NCBI RefSeq assembly: GCF_030252325.1
Contig: NZ_CP126981.1
Location: 1,674,001 to 1,738,000, forward strand
From: Candidatus Mycobacterium wuenschmannii
Lineage (GTDB): Bacteria > Actinomycetota > Actinomycetes > Mycobacteriales > Mycobacteriaceae
DNA: 64,000 nt
Direction of reading: 5' to 3'
Part shown: in pieces, positions 47,911 through 58,506 of the stretch
Numbering within the stretch: the first letter of the stretch is position 1
Layout: each line of letters opens with the position of its first letter
The notes under the pieces: model-generated
Databases searched by the model: none
What the model was told of the DNA's origin: nothing
Seen by the model: the letters and a program-made list of their open reading frames with translations, nothing else
Position numbers and translations under genes: made by a program

Positions 47911-48669
47911 TCAGCTGAGATTGCTGACCTTCTCCATCATTGCGTGCGCGACGTCGATCGCGCTGACGTCCGGCTTGGCCGACCCCGGATCCTGCGGGGT
48001 CCGCTCGCCGAAGAAGACCATATCGACTTCCACGATGCAGTTCAGCCGTACGCCGATGGCGCGGGCTTGCGGAGTCGGGGTCAGCGAAGGCATGTTGGGC
48101 AATGTGGCGGTGGCGGTATTCGATGCCGCGACAACGGAATCCAGGGTTCGCACATCGTCTATCACCGTCGTCGTGGTGATGGGTCCGGCTTCTTCGGTCG
48201 TCGTCTGGCCCTTGCACTGCGGCCACTTCCCGGAGATCTTCGTGAACAGCTCCTGCGCCTCCGCCGCCGACGGTAGGGCGACCACGCCCTCCATCACGCT
48301 GATGACCTGAGCCGGATCGCCGTCGTTCCACCACGACACCGAGGCGACGTTGGTGATGTTGTCGGAGTCGTACACGCTCTTCTGCAGCATGGCCGTCACA
48401 CCGAGGCAATCCGTCGACTCCGGTGGAGCCTCCCGTCGATCGAGCTTCTCCGGACCGCCGAACTGCGCGGGCTGGCGCCCGACGAACGGCTGGCCCAGCA
48501 TCCGCGTCAAAGTCTTGCCGCTGAGCAGGACATGCTCGACGACCTTGCCGGACAACGGCTTCGGCTTGAGATTCGGTGCCGGCTTCGCTGTCCCGGCGAC
48601 CACCGGCCCACAGCCCGCAGCGAGCACGGCTGCCACCGCGAACGTCACCGCCAGCCTGAACCCGCGCAT
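47911..48669 (-). CDS. lppR: LppR-like lipoprotein with PknH-type sensor domain
   Basis: Secreted lipoprotein of 252 residues: signal ending LAAGC with lipidated Cys20. Its extracytoplasmic part resembles the sensor domain of mycobacterial PknH, with STDCLGV and a later LNC pair that may form disulfides. The ATG lies 2 bases after the lepA stop, so it is in the lepA operon, as lppR is in M. tuberculosis. Ligand unknown. Confidence 0.83.
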   Translation of the reverse strand: MRGFRLAVTFAVAAVLAAGCGPVVAGTAKPAPNLKPKPLSGKVVEHVLLSGKTLTRMLGQPFVGRQPAQFGGPEKLDRREAPPESTDCLGVTAMLQKSVYDSDNITNVASVSWWNDGDPAQVISVMEGVVALPSAAEAQELFTKISGKWPQCKGQTTTEEAGPITTTTVIDDVRTLDSVVAASNTATATLPNMPSLTPTPQARAIGVRLNCIVEVDMVFFGERTPQDPGSAKPDVSAIDVAHAMMEKVSNLS

Positions 48670-48671
48670 GG

Positions 48672-50516
<1,845 letters not shown>

Positions 50517-50598
50517 GGGAATCTCCTGGTGAAGCCGGGGTTTGGCGCTACCAGCGTATCGAGCGACCGGCGCCCCAGCACAATCGTGGTCGGGTCGG

Positions 50599-50643
50599 CC
50601 AAAACGAAACCCCCGGACGGTGGGTCCGGGGGTTTCGTTTTGG
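50599..50643 (-). terminator. 19-bp-stem terminator after secreted protein gene 1
   Basis: Perfect 19-bp inverted repeat (50599-50617 with 50625-50643) around loop CGGTGGG; the arms end in AAAACGAAA/TTTCGTTTT, giving a U-rich tail. It is identical in sequence to the hairpin at 52155-52199. It separates the secreted-protein gene from lepA. Confidence 0.85.
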
Positions 50644-50649
50644 AGCGAT

Positions 50650-51735
50650 TTAGCCGATCGCGCCGAGCAGCGCAGTCGGGTCGAAGTAGCCCAGAAGGTC
50701 ATTGAAGCCATTGGTAAGGAAATCGCCGATGGCACTGAAAACCGTGGCATCTCCACCGATGGCATCGAGGATGGAGGTCTCGGCGCCGAACAGGAAGTCG
50801 CCGTAGCTTTCGGTGGGCACCAGATCGCCGCCGGTGAACAGCGCGTACAGGCCGACGTTGTACGCATCGGCGAACTGCGTCAGCGCACCGTTGAGCACGT
50901 GGTAGGAGCCGATGACTCCGTCGTCGGCGATGTTCTCCGGGTTGAGGCCGAAGATCAGCGAGGTGAAGATGTCGTTGGCGTCGTTGGTGGCGATGGTGTC
51001 GAACGGCAGGTCACCCATGCCAGGCACGACGTCATCAGATACCCCCGCGAGACCCGCAGCCGCGTTGAAGATGCCGTTGAGGCTGGCGACCTGCGAGCTG
51101 AGAACGTCGCTGAAGTCGGGAGCTTCGGCGGCTGCGCTACTGGCGTCCGCGCCCTGAAGTGCGGAGAGGTCAAGGCCGAAGTACCCGGCCAGGTTGCCGA
51201 CGCCGCGGTCGAAGAACCACGAGGCTGGGTCGTCCGCTGCTAATGCGGCCGTGATGTTCGGGTCCGAGCCGATGAAGATGTCCCGGGTGAATTCTTCGCC
51301 TGGGTTGAACAGCGCGAACAACGAGGCATTCGACGAGTCTGCGAAATTGATCAGCGCGCCGTTGAGGACGTTGTAGCTGCCGGATGCTCCTGTCGAGATT
51401 CCGGCCTCGATCGGATTGACGCCGTAAAGGAAGTAAAGAAACGGGGTCAGCTCGTCCGCTTGCGAGGGGTCGGTCAATAGCGGCGCGTACTCGGCAACGC
51501 CGGCCGGGGTAAGGACGTCGAAGCCGCCGGTGGTGACGTCGGCGGTGTACGCGGTGTCTGGAACCCCTGAAAACAGGGCCCCGAACTCAAAGAACGAGTT
51601 CAGCGACGAGATCTGGCTGGCGTTGATCGCGTCGAAGTCGATGAGGTCGGTGGGCGCCGCCGTTGCTAAAGGCGCGAATGCGATGGCTGCTCCGGTCGCG
51701 AGACCGGCGATAGTGGCTGTCTGACGAATTTTCAT
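50650..51735 (-). CDS. Secreted two-module protein of unknown function, paralogue 1
   Basis: A 361-residue protein with a clear signal peptide ([20 protein letters not shown], cleavage near ATAAP). The mature protein is acidic, Gly/Asn/Phe-rich and Cys-free. It consists of two diverged modules of about 160 residues, each with SLNSFF or SLNGIF, then [10 protein letters not shown] or [10 protein letters not shown], then SLFALF or GLYALF. This fits a secreted or outer-envelope protein. ATG 51735 has AGGGGA 6 bases upstream. No named family recognised; it is not a PE or PPE protein. Paralogue of the gene at 52209-53231, with which it shares leader and terminator. Confidence 0.8.
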   Translation of the reverse strand: MKIRQTATIAGLATGAAIAFAPLATAAPTDLIDFDAINASQISSLNSFFEFGALFSGVPDTAYTADVTTGGFDVLTPAGVAEYAPLLTDPSQADELTPFLYFLYGVNPIEAGISTGASGSYNVLNGALINFADSSNASLFALFNPGEEFTRDIFIGSDPNITAALAADDPASWFFDRGVGNLAGYFGLDLSALQGADASSAAAEAPDFSDVLSSQVASLNGIFNAAAGLAGVSDDVVPGMGDLPFDTIATNDANDIFTSLIFGLNPENIADDGVIGSYHVLNGALTQFADAYNVGLYALFTGGDLVPTESYGDFLFGAETSILDAIGGDATVFSAIGDFLTNGFNDLLGYFDPTALLGAIG

Positions 51736-51766
51736 GCGTTGTCCCCTCAGGATTTCCTGCCAGCGG

Positions 51767-51850
51767 TTCGGGCGTACCGCCGGAGGTCCCCCCCAACACA
51801 GGCTGCCGACGCCTGACCCCGCTGTTGGAAACCTGAGAGGAACATAACAA
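51767..51850 (-). promoter_or_regulatory. Shared leader region of secreted protein gene 1
   Basis: Contains two blocks identical to the region upstream of paralogue 2: 27 bases at 51767-51793 and 22 bases at 51829-51850. The outer block includes, on the minus strand, TTGTTATGTTCC, a probable -10 element (TATGTT). The inner block (GGACCTCC/CGGTACGCC) lies in the untranslated leader and may be an RNA or protein-binding element. Confidence 0.6.
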
Positions 51851-52154
51851 TTGACTCTACTTACCGAAAGGAATTTGTAATAAATAAATAAGATTCACTC
51901 GTAACGGCTGCTAGACGCCCACAGAGCTCCGTCGAACCATCGGTTCACCCCAAATTTAATTCACATATCTTCGGCCGTCGGCAACAATCCGGCGATGGAC
52001 GGTCACCGCGAAACGTGCATCTGCGGGCACTAGTTCAAGGAAGCCCCTGACCTCGGCGGCGCGGCGGATGCCGCCCCGACGCGCACCCGGGTCCCTGCGA
52101 CCTGGTCGTCTACTGACCGCGACTCACTGCCCGCCCGCGTTAAGAGTGGATCGG
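51851..52154. other. Intergenic region, AT-rich promoter side
   Basis: About 300 bases between the leader of paralogue 1 and the terminator of paralogue 2. The part next to the promoter is AT-rich (TAATAAATAAATAAG), unusual for this genome and suitable for an upstream promoter element. No ORF or RNA gene is supported. Confidence 0.4.
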
Positions 52155-52199
52155 CCAAAACGAAACCCCCGGACGGTGGGTCCGGGGGTTTCGTTTTGG
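52155..52199 (-). terminator. 19-bp-stem terminator after secreted protein gene 2
   Basis: Same sequence as the hairpin at 50599-50643: 19-bp perfect stem (52155-52173 with 52181-52199) and loop CGGTGGG, 9 bases after the stop of paralogue 2. Confidence 0.85.
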
Positions 52200-52208
52200 A
52201 GCGCGGAA

Positions 52209-53231
52209 CTAGCCAGTCATCGCCGGCAGGAAGTAGCCCACCAGATCGCTCAAGCCAAGCTGGAGATATCCGCTTATCGCGCTTGCGACCGTGTCAGTAG
52301 CGCCGCTCACCAGATCGTGAGTGCCGAAGATGAGGTCGGGCGAAATGAGGTCGCCGCCGTTCAACAACGAGAAGAGTCCGACATTGTCCGCGTTGAAGAA
52401 CTCGGTCAGAGCTCCATTGAGGACGTCGTATGACCCCGGGTCACCGCTGGCACCGGCCGCCCCGAATACGAGGGACTCGAAGCTGTCAGTGACTTTGGTC
52501 GGGTCGATGGTGTCAAAGCCCGTGTAGATGCCCGGCACCGAGTTGATGTTCGGCACAATGTCGTTGTAGACGTCGGCCAGCCGGCCATCGAACTCGAACA
52601 TGCTGTTCAGGCTGGTGATCTCGCCGGAAATGGTGGGGAGGATGCCTCCGTCAGCGGTCGCTGACGGAGCAAAGTTCGCGTCGAAACCATTCAGGTCGCC
52701 GAGACCGAAATTATAGAAGTACTGAGCTGCGCCAGCAATGCTCCCGGTGTCGAGCGCGTGGGTGATCGTCGAGGTCGACCCGAGGTAATCACCGACATTG
52801 GTATCCAACGCGCCATTATTTGCAGCTGCGAAGGCGTACACGTTGTAGGCGTCGTAGAACTGGGTCAGGGCGCCATTGAACTCATTGTACGGCCCGGTGG
52901 TGTCGGAAATTCCCGCCAGGATCGGGTTGGTGCCGTAGATGTAGGACTCCAGAGGGGTGACTTCACCAAGGGTCGACGTCCCGGGGAACAACTGAGGTGC
53001 GTCTTTGCTCAGGTCGCCCAGGTGATCGTAGACACCGGCGGCGCCACCCTTGACGACGTCCGTGACGCCACCAAGCGCCGCGTATGTCTCAAAGAGCGAG
53101 TTCTGAATACCGACTTCCCCGGCGAGGGTGCTGCTTACGGTGTCGCCGAGGTCCGCTTGAGCCAGAGGCGCGAAAGCCAGAGTCGCGCCGCACGCGAAGC
53201 CGGCGGCGACGGCGATTTTGCGAATGTCCAT
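52209..53231 (-). CDS. Secreted two-module protein of unknown function, paralogue 2
   Basis: A 340-residue protein with signal peptide (AVAAGFACGATLAFAPLAQA). Like paralogue 1 it has two modules, with PYNEFNGALTQFYDAYNVY in the first and GSYDVLNGALTEF followed by NVGLFSLLNGGDL in the second, plus SLNSMFEF. It ends in a hydrophobic LVGYFLPAM stretch. ATG 53231 has GGAAGG 8 bases upstream; the frame continues upstream to 53324 but that part is the shared leader. Function unknown; export and envelope association inferred from the signal and composition. Confidence 0.8.
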   Translation of the reverse strand: MDIRKIAVAAGFACGATLAFAPLAQADLGDTVSSTLAGEVGIQNSLFETYAALGGVTDVVKGGAAGVYDHLGDLSKDAPQLFPGTSTLGEVTPLESYIYGTNPILAGISDTTGPYNEFNGALTQFYDAYNVYAFAAANNGALDTNVGDYLGSTSTITHALDTGSIAGAAQYFYNFGLGDLNGFDANFAPSATADGGILPTISGEITSLNSMFEFDGRLADVYNDIVPNINSVPGIYTGFDTIDPTKVTDSFESLVFGAAGASGDPGSYDVLNGALTEFFNADNVGLFSLLNGGDLISPDLIFGTHDLVSGATDTVASAISGYLQLGLSDLVGYFLPAMTG

Positions 53232-53262
53232 GGATGTTGCCTTCCAAGATGTCTGCCGACGA

Positions 53263-53329
53263 TTCGGGCGTACCGCCGGAGGTCCCCCCAAAGCTCCCCC
53301 TTGGTGAAAACCTGAGAGGAACATAACAA
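53263..53329 (-). promoter_or_regulatory. Shared leader region of secreted protein gene 2
   Basis: Carries the same two blocks as paralogue 1: 53263-53289 (27 bases) and 53308-53329 (22 bases), but with 18 rather than 35 bases between them. Conserved blocks flanking a variable spacer point to selection on the blocks. Confidence 0.6.
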
Positions 53330-53714
53330 GTTTGTATGTACTTCAACAGCATTTGGACAAGAAATATTTGCGTTTCATACGTTCGTACTAGGTGCGCGTT
53401 ATTAGGCTCGTGTACAGAGCAAATATGCAGCTTAAGGCGGTGACAAGACGCCGAGGCGTCGTAGCGCGGCGCGCAGCGCTCTAGCGTTATCCGCGGGGAT
53501 CAAGCTGAGAGACAGCGAGCGCGCCGGGATAGATAGCTAAGAATCTGATAGGAACGCGGTTTTCGATCTGAGTCTTGAGATCCACCAAACTTCGCCGCGT
53601 ATTGGTGGGTTCCGCTGCACTGTTCCGCCACCAGCGCCCGGAAACTCCTGCTCGCCGGCCAGCGTCGGCCCGCATGACAGGCACCGGCTCCCAGTTCCGG
53701 CCTACGCTGTCTAG
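53330..53714. other. Intergenic region before the PemK-like gene
   Basis: About 385 bases. The left part is AT-rich and probably holds the paralogue 2 promoter. A small GACGCC-GA-GGCGTC palindrome lies at 53447-53460. No gene or RNA family is recognised. Confidence 0.35.
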
Positions 53715-54293
53715 ATGCCGTCACAGTGGAGAACCTTCCAGCGGCTGGCTGAGCATCTGGTGTTCAACGAGGCGCCGAAGTTGGTCCGGCAGCTGCAACA
53801 GTCACCATCGATCCAGCGCGGCATCAAGATTGGGCTCGACGTCTTGGCCGGCACCGCGCCCGAAGCGCCGGCCGAGATCACTGCCGGACGCCCGGTGACC
53901 CGAACCAGCGTCCCCACGGCCCACCGCGCCCGCCGGATCGTCTACGCCCCCGACCTGGACGGTCGCGCCGACCCGGGCGAGGTCGTGTGGACATGGGTGA
54001 CCTACGAGGAAGACCCGACCCGCGGCAAGGACCGCCCGGTACTGGTCGTCGGCCGCGACCGCGCAACGCTGCTCGGACTGATGATGTCGAGCCAGGAACG
54101 CCACGACACCGACCGCAGCTGGGTGGGCATCGGCAGCGGCGCCTGGGACGGCGAGGGCCAACCGAGCTGGGTGCGCCTGGACCGGGTGCTCGACGTCCCC
54201 GAGGAGAGCATCCGGCGCGAGGGCGCGATCGTGGAGCGCGTCATCTTCGACCGGGTCGCCGCGCGACTGCGCCGCGACTACTCCTGGAGCTGA
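53715..54293 (+). CDS. PemK/MazF-like protein without adjacent antitoxin (Rv2405-like)
   Basis: A 192-residue protein. The C-terminal 110 residues look like a PemK/MazF-type beta-barrel (DPGEVVWTWVTYEE, GKDRPVLVVGRD). About 70 residues precede it, including an amphipathic helical region (LAEHLVFNEAPKLVRQLQ). No antitoxin-like ORF lies on either side. The same gene, next to a CBS protein gene, is found in M. tuberculosis as Rv2405. RNase activity is not proven, and the long N-terminal part suggests a housekeeping role. Confidence 0.75.
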   Translation: MPSQWRTFQRLAEHLVFNEAPKLVRQLQQSPSIQRGIKIGLDVLAGTAPEAPAEITAGRPVTRTSVPTAHRARRIVYAPDLDGRADPGEVVWTWVTYEEDPTRGKDRPVLVVGRDRATLLGLMMSSQERHDTDRSWVGIGSGAWDGEGQPSWVRLDRVLDVPEESIRREGAIVERVIFDRVAARLRRDYSWS

Positions 54294-54294
54294 C

Positions 54295-54723
54295 CTATCC
54301 CTGCGTGATGTAGGACTGCAGCTGCTCGTGCTCGCTTTCGAGCTCCTGCATCCGCGTCTTGACCACGTCGCCGATGCTGACGATGCCGATCAGCTCCCCG
54401 TCCTCGAGCACCGGCACGTGCCTCACCCGGTTCTCGGTCATCAGCAGCGTGAGGCTGTCGACGGTGTCTTCCTTGGTACAGGTCGACACCACGGCCGTCA
54501 TGATCTTCTGGACCGGTTGCGAGAGCACCGATGCTCCGTGATTGTGTAGCTGGCGGACCACGTCGCGCTCGGAGACGATGCCGCTGACACCGTCCGGCCC
54601 GGACACGATCATGGCGCCGATGTTGTGGTCAGCGAGGCCCGCCAGCAGTTCAGCGACCGTCGCGTCCGGGTTGATCGTCACCACCGTGCCGCCTTTGCCA
54701 CGCAACACATCTGCTATCCGCAT
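54295..54723 (-). CDS. Tandem CBS-domain protein (Rv2406c-like)
   Basis: A 142-residue protein of two CBS domains (residues 5-60 and 75-130): IGAMIVSGPDGVSGIVSERDVV and RHVPVLEDGELIGIVSIGDVV, read in parts. Such pairs bind adenosine nucleotides. ATG 54723 has GGAGG 4 bases upstream; the TTG before it is too close to the ribosome-binding site. It converges with the PemK-like gene with 1 base between. Confidence 0.88.
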   Translation of the reverse strand: MRIADVLRGKGGTVVTINPDATVAELLAGLADHNIGAMIVSGPDGVSGIVSERDVVRQLHNHGASVLSQPVQKIMTAVVSTCTKEDTVDSLTLLMTENRVRHVPVLEDGELIGIVSIGDVVKTRMQELESEHEQLQSYITQG

Positions 54724-54818
54724 CAAGCCTCCCGCCGAGTGTGATCAGGTTCACATCCAGGCTACGGCGAGATCGGTCGACGTGTAAGTAGCTGGCGAAA
54801 TTCGACGCAAATGCCAGG

Positions 54819-55658
54819 TCAGGCGAGGCGGGTGATTTCGACGACCACGTCGAGGTCCGTCGCACCCGCCCCGGAGTAGATGCCCTTGAGCGGCGAGACG
54901 TCGGTGTAGTCACGCCCGACACCGACCGTGACGTACTGCTCGTTGATCGCGCTGTCGATGGTCGGGTCGTGGTCCCACCATCCCCCGGTCCAGGCCTGGA
55001 TCCACGCGTGACTCTGTCCGTCGACAGTGTCCCCGACCTTGGCGTCGGCGTGGGGATGGTGATACCCCGACACATAGCGCGCTGGAATTCCCATGGCGCG
55101 CAACACGATCAGCGTCAGGTGAACGAAGTCCTGGCAGACGCCCTTGCCTTCACGCAACGCGTCCAGACCCGACGACGACACACCGGTGCTGCCCTTGACG
55201 TAGTCGAGTTCGCTGCGGACCCACTCGGATGCGGCGAGGACGGCGTCGGCCGGCTTGTGCTCCTTGGCGATCTTCTTGCCAACGGACGCAACGCGTTTGC
55301 TCGCCGGCGTGTGCGGGGTGGGAGTGAGCACCTCGTCGTACCGGTCGAGGACGGCTTCGCTGCCCAGTTCCGCCCAGGTCAGTTCTTTGGCCGGCGGATC
55401 GGGCTTCTCGGTCTCGACCACCGATGCCGACGTCACCGTCAACTCGGTGTGCGGTGCGTGCAGGTCGAACGCCGTCACCGCGGTGCCCCAATAGTCGACG
55501 TAGCGATACGACCTTGTCGCCGGCAAGGTTTCAACGCGGTTGAGGACGACGTTCTGCCGGGAGTCGGAGCGCGGCGTCAACCGTGCTTCGTTGTAGGAGG
55601 CCGTCGCCGGTGACGGGTATGCATAACCGGTCGCGTGCAGGACGCGCATGCGCCACAT
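54819..55658 (-). CDS. Transglutaminase-like protein (Rv2409c-like)
   Basis: A 279-residue papain-fold protein with intact triad: Cys175 in GKGVCQDFVH, His217 in DGQSHAWIQAW and an Asp at 231 or 235 (DPTID). An N-terminal beta domain precedes it. No signal peptide, so cytosolic. The ATG overlaps the stop of the alpha-E gene as TGATG. Third gene of a conserved ATP-grasp/alpha-E/transglutaminase unit; a peptidase or amide-bond-forming role on a peptide made by the ATP-grasp enzyme is proposed for such units from comparative genomics. Confidence 0.87.
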   Translation of the reverse strand: MWRMRVLHATGYAYPSPATASYNEARLTPRSDSRQNVVLNRVETLPATRSYRYVDYWGTAVTAFDLHAPHTELTVTSASVVETEKPDPPAKELTWAELGSEAVLDRYDEVLTPTPHTPASKRVASVGKKIAKEHKPADAVLAASEWVRSELDYVKGSTGVSSSGLDALREGKGVCQDFVHLTLIVLRAMGIPARYVSGYHHPHADAKVGDTVDGQSHAWIQAWTGGWWDHDPTIDSAINEQYVTVGVGRDYTDVSPLKGIYSGAGATDLDVVVEITRLA

Positions 55659-56647
55659 CAGTTCTTCCCCTGTTTCGTCGCCTTGACCGGTAGTGGATCG
55701 CGGTAGCCTGCGTCGGTCCAAGCCACCCACGGCACCGCGTGAAAGTACTGCACTGCCAACGCTTCTCCCACGTCGAAACACGACTTCTGCAGACCGGCGA
55801 GGCGCCGCTCGAGCGACTCGAGCAGCACGCCCGGCCGGACGAACTCGAGTTCGCTACGGGCCCGGCCCAACAGACGCTGCGCCTCCGAGATCGTGCCCAC
55901 GTTGCCGTGCGAGTCGCGTACCAGTTCTTCGAGTTGGTGCTCGGCCGTCTTCAGCGAATAGAAGATCGACCGCGGGAAGCGCCGGTCGAGCAGGATGAAC
56001 TCGACAACGCGATTGGCGTCCAGCACGCCACGATAGGTGCGCAGGTAGGTGTCGTGGCCACCCGCGGACCGCAGCACGGTGACCCATGCCGGTGACGCTG
56101 CGCTGTCGCCGACTCGCGACAGCAGCATGCGGACCGTCATGTCGACGCGCTCGATCGTTCGGCCCAGCATCATGAACCGGTAACCGTCATCGCGGGACAG
56201 CGTCGAGTCGGCCAGGCCGGCGAACATCGCCGCGCGCCCCTCGACGAACGACAGGAACTCATGCGGCCCAAGGCGTTTGGCAGCGCGGATACGTTCGCCC
56301 ATCGCGTTGTAGGTGGTGTTCAGGCACTCCCAGGTCTCGGTGGAGGTGACCTCACGCGCCGACCTTGCGTTCTCGCGCGCCGCGGTGAGGGCGTCGACGA
56401 TGGAACTCCCGCCGCCCAGGGTGCCTTTCCGGAACGCGACGACATCGGTCAGCGACCACAGGTCCAGCGTGTCGTCGGGCTCTTCAATTCCCAACACCTG
56501 CAACAACACCCGGGACGTGTGGTCGGGGTCGACGCTGGAGTCTTCCAGCAACTGGTGCAGGGTGACGTCGAGGATTCGCGCCGTTTGGTCGGCGCGCTCG
56601 ACATAGCGACCGATCCAGTACAGCGCCTCTGCGTTGCGTGCGAGCAT
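55658..56647 (-). CDS. Alpha-E domain protein (Rv2410c-like)
   Basis: All-helical alpha-E (DUF403) protein of 329 residues beginning MLARNAEALYWIGRYVERAD, a family hallmark, with further conserved LGRTIERVDMTVRML. Its start overlaps the ATP-grasp stop as TGATG. The family always travels with circularly permuted ATP-grasp and transglutaminase genes; its activity is unknown. Confidence 0.9.
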   Translation of the reverse strand: MLARNAEALYWIGRYVERADQTARILDVTLHQLLEDSSVDPDHTSRVLLQVLGIEEPDDTLDLWSLTDVVAFRKGTLGGGSSIVDALTAARENARSAREVTSTETWECLNTTYNAMGERIRAAKRLGPHEFLSFVEGRAAMFAGLADSTLSRDDGYRFMMLGRTIERVDMTVRMLLSRVGDSAASPAWVTVLRSAGGHDTYLRTYRGVLDANRVVEFILLDRRFPRSIFYSLKTAEHQLEELVRDSHGNVGTISEAQRLLGRARSELEFVRPGVLLESLERRLAGLQKSCFDVGEALAVQYFHAVPWVAWTDAGYRDPLPVKATKQGKN

Positions 56648-58359
56648 CAGCGAACCACCGCCTGCTGTTGTTGCTGCTGTTGACCTGATCGCTCCGGTGG
56701 GCCCGCTTTCATCTGAGACTGCTTCTGCTCCTGCTGCTGCCCCGGCTTCTCCGCTGCCTCCTCGTCGGCATCGGTGACCGGCGCGGGCAACGCCTTGACC
56801 ACCTCGGCGGCGCCGAGTTCGTGGTCCTCAGCCGAGGTCTTCGACGCCAGCACCCAGGTGTCCTTCGATCCGCCGCCCTGGCTGGAGTTCACCACCCGGG
56901 ATCCCTCGACCAGCGCCACGCGGGTCAGGCCACCGGGCAGCGTCCAGATGTCGTCGCCGTCGTTGACGATGAACGGCCGCAGGTCGACGTAACGCGGCGT
57001 GAGCGTGTCGCCGATCTGGGTCGGGACCGTCGAGAGCTGCATCATCGGTTGGGCGATCCAGCCGCGCGGGTCGTCGCGAATGCTCTTGCTGATCGCGTTG
57101 AGTTCCTTGTTGGAGGCCTCGGGGCCGAACACGATGCCGTAGCCGCCGGAGCCTTCGACGGGCTTGATCACCAATTCGGCGACCCGGTCGAGCACCTCTT
57201 CACGCTCGTCGTCCAACCAGCAGCGGTAGGTGTCGACGTTGGCCAGCAGCGGCTTCTCGCCGAGGTAGTACTCGATGATCGTCGGTAAGTAGGTGTAGAC
57301 GAGCTTGTCGTCGCCGACCCCGTTGCCGACGGCGCTGGAGATCACGACGTTGCCCGCACGGGCGGCGTTGAGCAGGCCCGCGACACCGAGCACCGAGTCG
57401 GGCTTGAAGTGCATCGGGTCGAGGAAGACATCGTCGATGCGTCGGTAGATGACGTCGACCTGGCGCTCCCCCTCGGTGGTGCGCATGTAGACCTGGTTGT
57501 CGCGACAGAACAGGTCGCGGCCCTCGACCAACTCGACGCCCATCTGGCGGGCCAGCAGCGAATGCTCGAAGTACGCCGAGTTGTAGACGCCCGGGGTCAG
57601 CACGACGACCGTCGGGTCGGCCTCGTTGGTGGCCGCGGAATTGCGCAGCGCCCGCAGCAGGTGCGAGGCGTAGTCGTCGACCGCGCGGACGCGGTGGCTG
57701 GCGAACAGGTTTGGGAAGACCCGGGCCATCGTGCGCCGGTTCTCCATCACGTAGGAGACACCCGACGGCGACCGCAGGTTGTCCTCGAGCACCCGCCAGA
57801 TGCCCTTTTCGTCCTTGATCAGGTCGATGCCCGCGACGTGGATGCGCACTCCATTGGGGGGCTGGATGCCGACGGCCTGCCGGTGGAAGTGCTCGCAGGA
57901 GGTGATCAGTCGCCGCGGAATAACCCCGTCGCGCAGGATCTCCTGGTCGCCGTAGATGTCGTCGAGGTAGGCCTCGAGAGCTCGGACGCGCTGGACGAGG
58001 CCGCGCTCGAGCTTGGTCCATTCGGCCGCGGAGATAACGCGGGGCACCTGGTCCAGCGGGAACGGCCGCTCCTGCCCGGACAGCGAGAAGGTGATGCCCT
58101 GGTCGACGAACGCCCGGCTCAGCGCCTCGGCGCGGTCATCGAGGTCGTCGGCGTTGGACGGCGCGAGTTCCTTGTAGATGCCCTTGTACGGCGTCCGGAC
58201 GTTGCCCTGGCCGTCGAACATCTCGTCGAAAGCCTCGGAATAGCCGTTAGTGGCGTTATAGCCGTCGAAAATCTGCTCAAAGCCGTGCTGCGACTGTGAC
58301 TGCTTCTGTTTCTTGGTTTCGGAGGAATTCGTTCGGGTGGCCACGCTGCCATGCTGCAT
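56647..58359 (-). CDS. Circularly permuted ATP-grasp protein (Rv2411c-like)
   Basis: A 570-residue protein of the circularly permuted ATP-grasp type. Conserved parts: GIDLIKDEKGIWRVLEDNLRSPSGVSY, VIYRRIDDVFLDP and VIKPVEGSGGYGIVFG, read in parts. It probably forms an amide bond on a peptide with ATP. The C-terminus is unusual: a Gln-rich tail (GQQQEQKQSQ and QQQQQQQ). ATG 58359 is the best-supported start in a long N-terminal frame; GTG 58344 is an alternative. First gene of the unit with the alpha-E and transglutaminase genes. Confidence 0.85.
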   Translation of the reverse strand: MQHGSVATRTNSSETKKQKQSQSQHGFEQIFDGYNATNGYSEAFDEMFDGQGNVRTPYKGIYKELAPSNADDLDDRAEALSRAFVDQGITFSLSGQERPFPLDQVPRVISAAEWTKLERGLVQRVRALEAYLDDIYGDQEILRDGVIPRRLITSCEHFHRQAVGIQPPNGVRIHVAGIDLIKDEKGIWRVLEDNLRSPSGVSYVMENRRTMARVFPNLFASHRVRAVDDYASHLLRALRNSAATNEADPTVVVLTPGVYNSAYFEHSLLARQMGVELVEGRDLFCRDNQVYMRTTEGERQVDVIYRRIDDVFLDPMHFKPDSVLGVAGLLNAARAGNVVISSAVGNGVGDDKLVYTYLPTIIEYYLGEKPLLANVDTYRCWLDDEREEVLDRVAELVIKPVEGSGGYGIVFGPEASNKELNAISKSIRDDPRGWIAQPMMQLSTVPTQIGDTLTPRYVDLRPFIVNDGDDIWTLPGGLTRVALVEGSRVVNSSQGGGSKDTWVLASKTSAEDHELGAAEVVKALPAPVTDADEEAAEKPGQQQEQKQSQMKAGPPERSGQQQQQQQAVVR

Positions 58360-58506
58360 CAGATCGTCACGCTCCGCAGGGCCAGCTTCTCGACTTTGGG
58401 AGTTCGCATGGCGGACTGATACCCTGAGCAGTCGCTGCTTAAGCGCGCATGCGCGCCGGCAAACCCGAGACAGCACAAGCCTCAGACATTTGAGAAGGAA
58501 TTACGC

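Noticed and set aside
50517..50867. Upstream extension of lepA to 50867
   Set aside because: The frame would translate through the terminator hairpin and the 3' end of the upstream gene.
53447..53460. GACGCC-GA-GGCGTC palindrome as terminator or RNA gene
   Set aside because: The loop is too small, there is no T-run, and it is not linked to a gene end.
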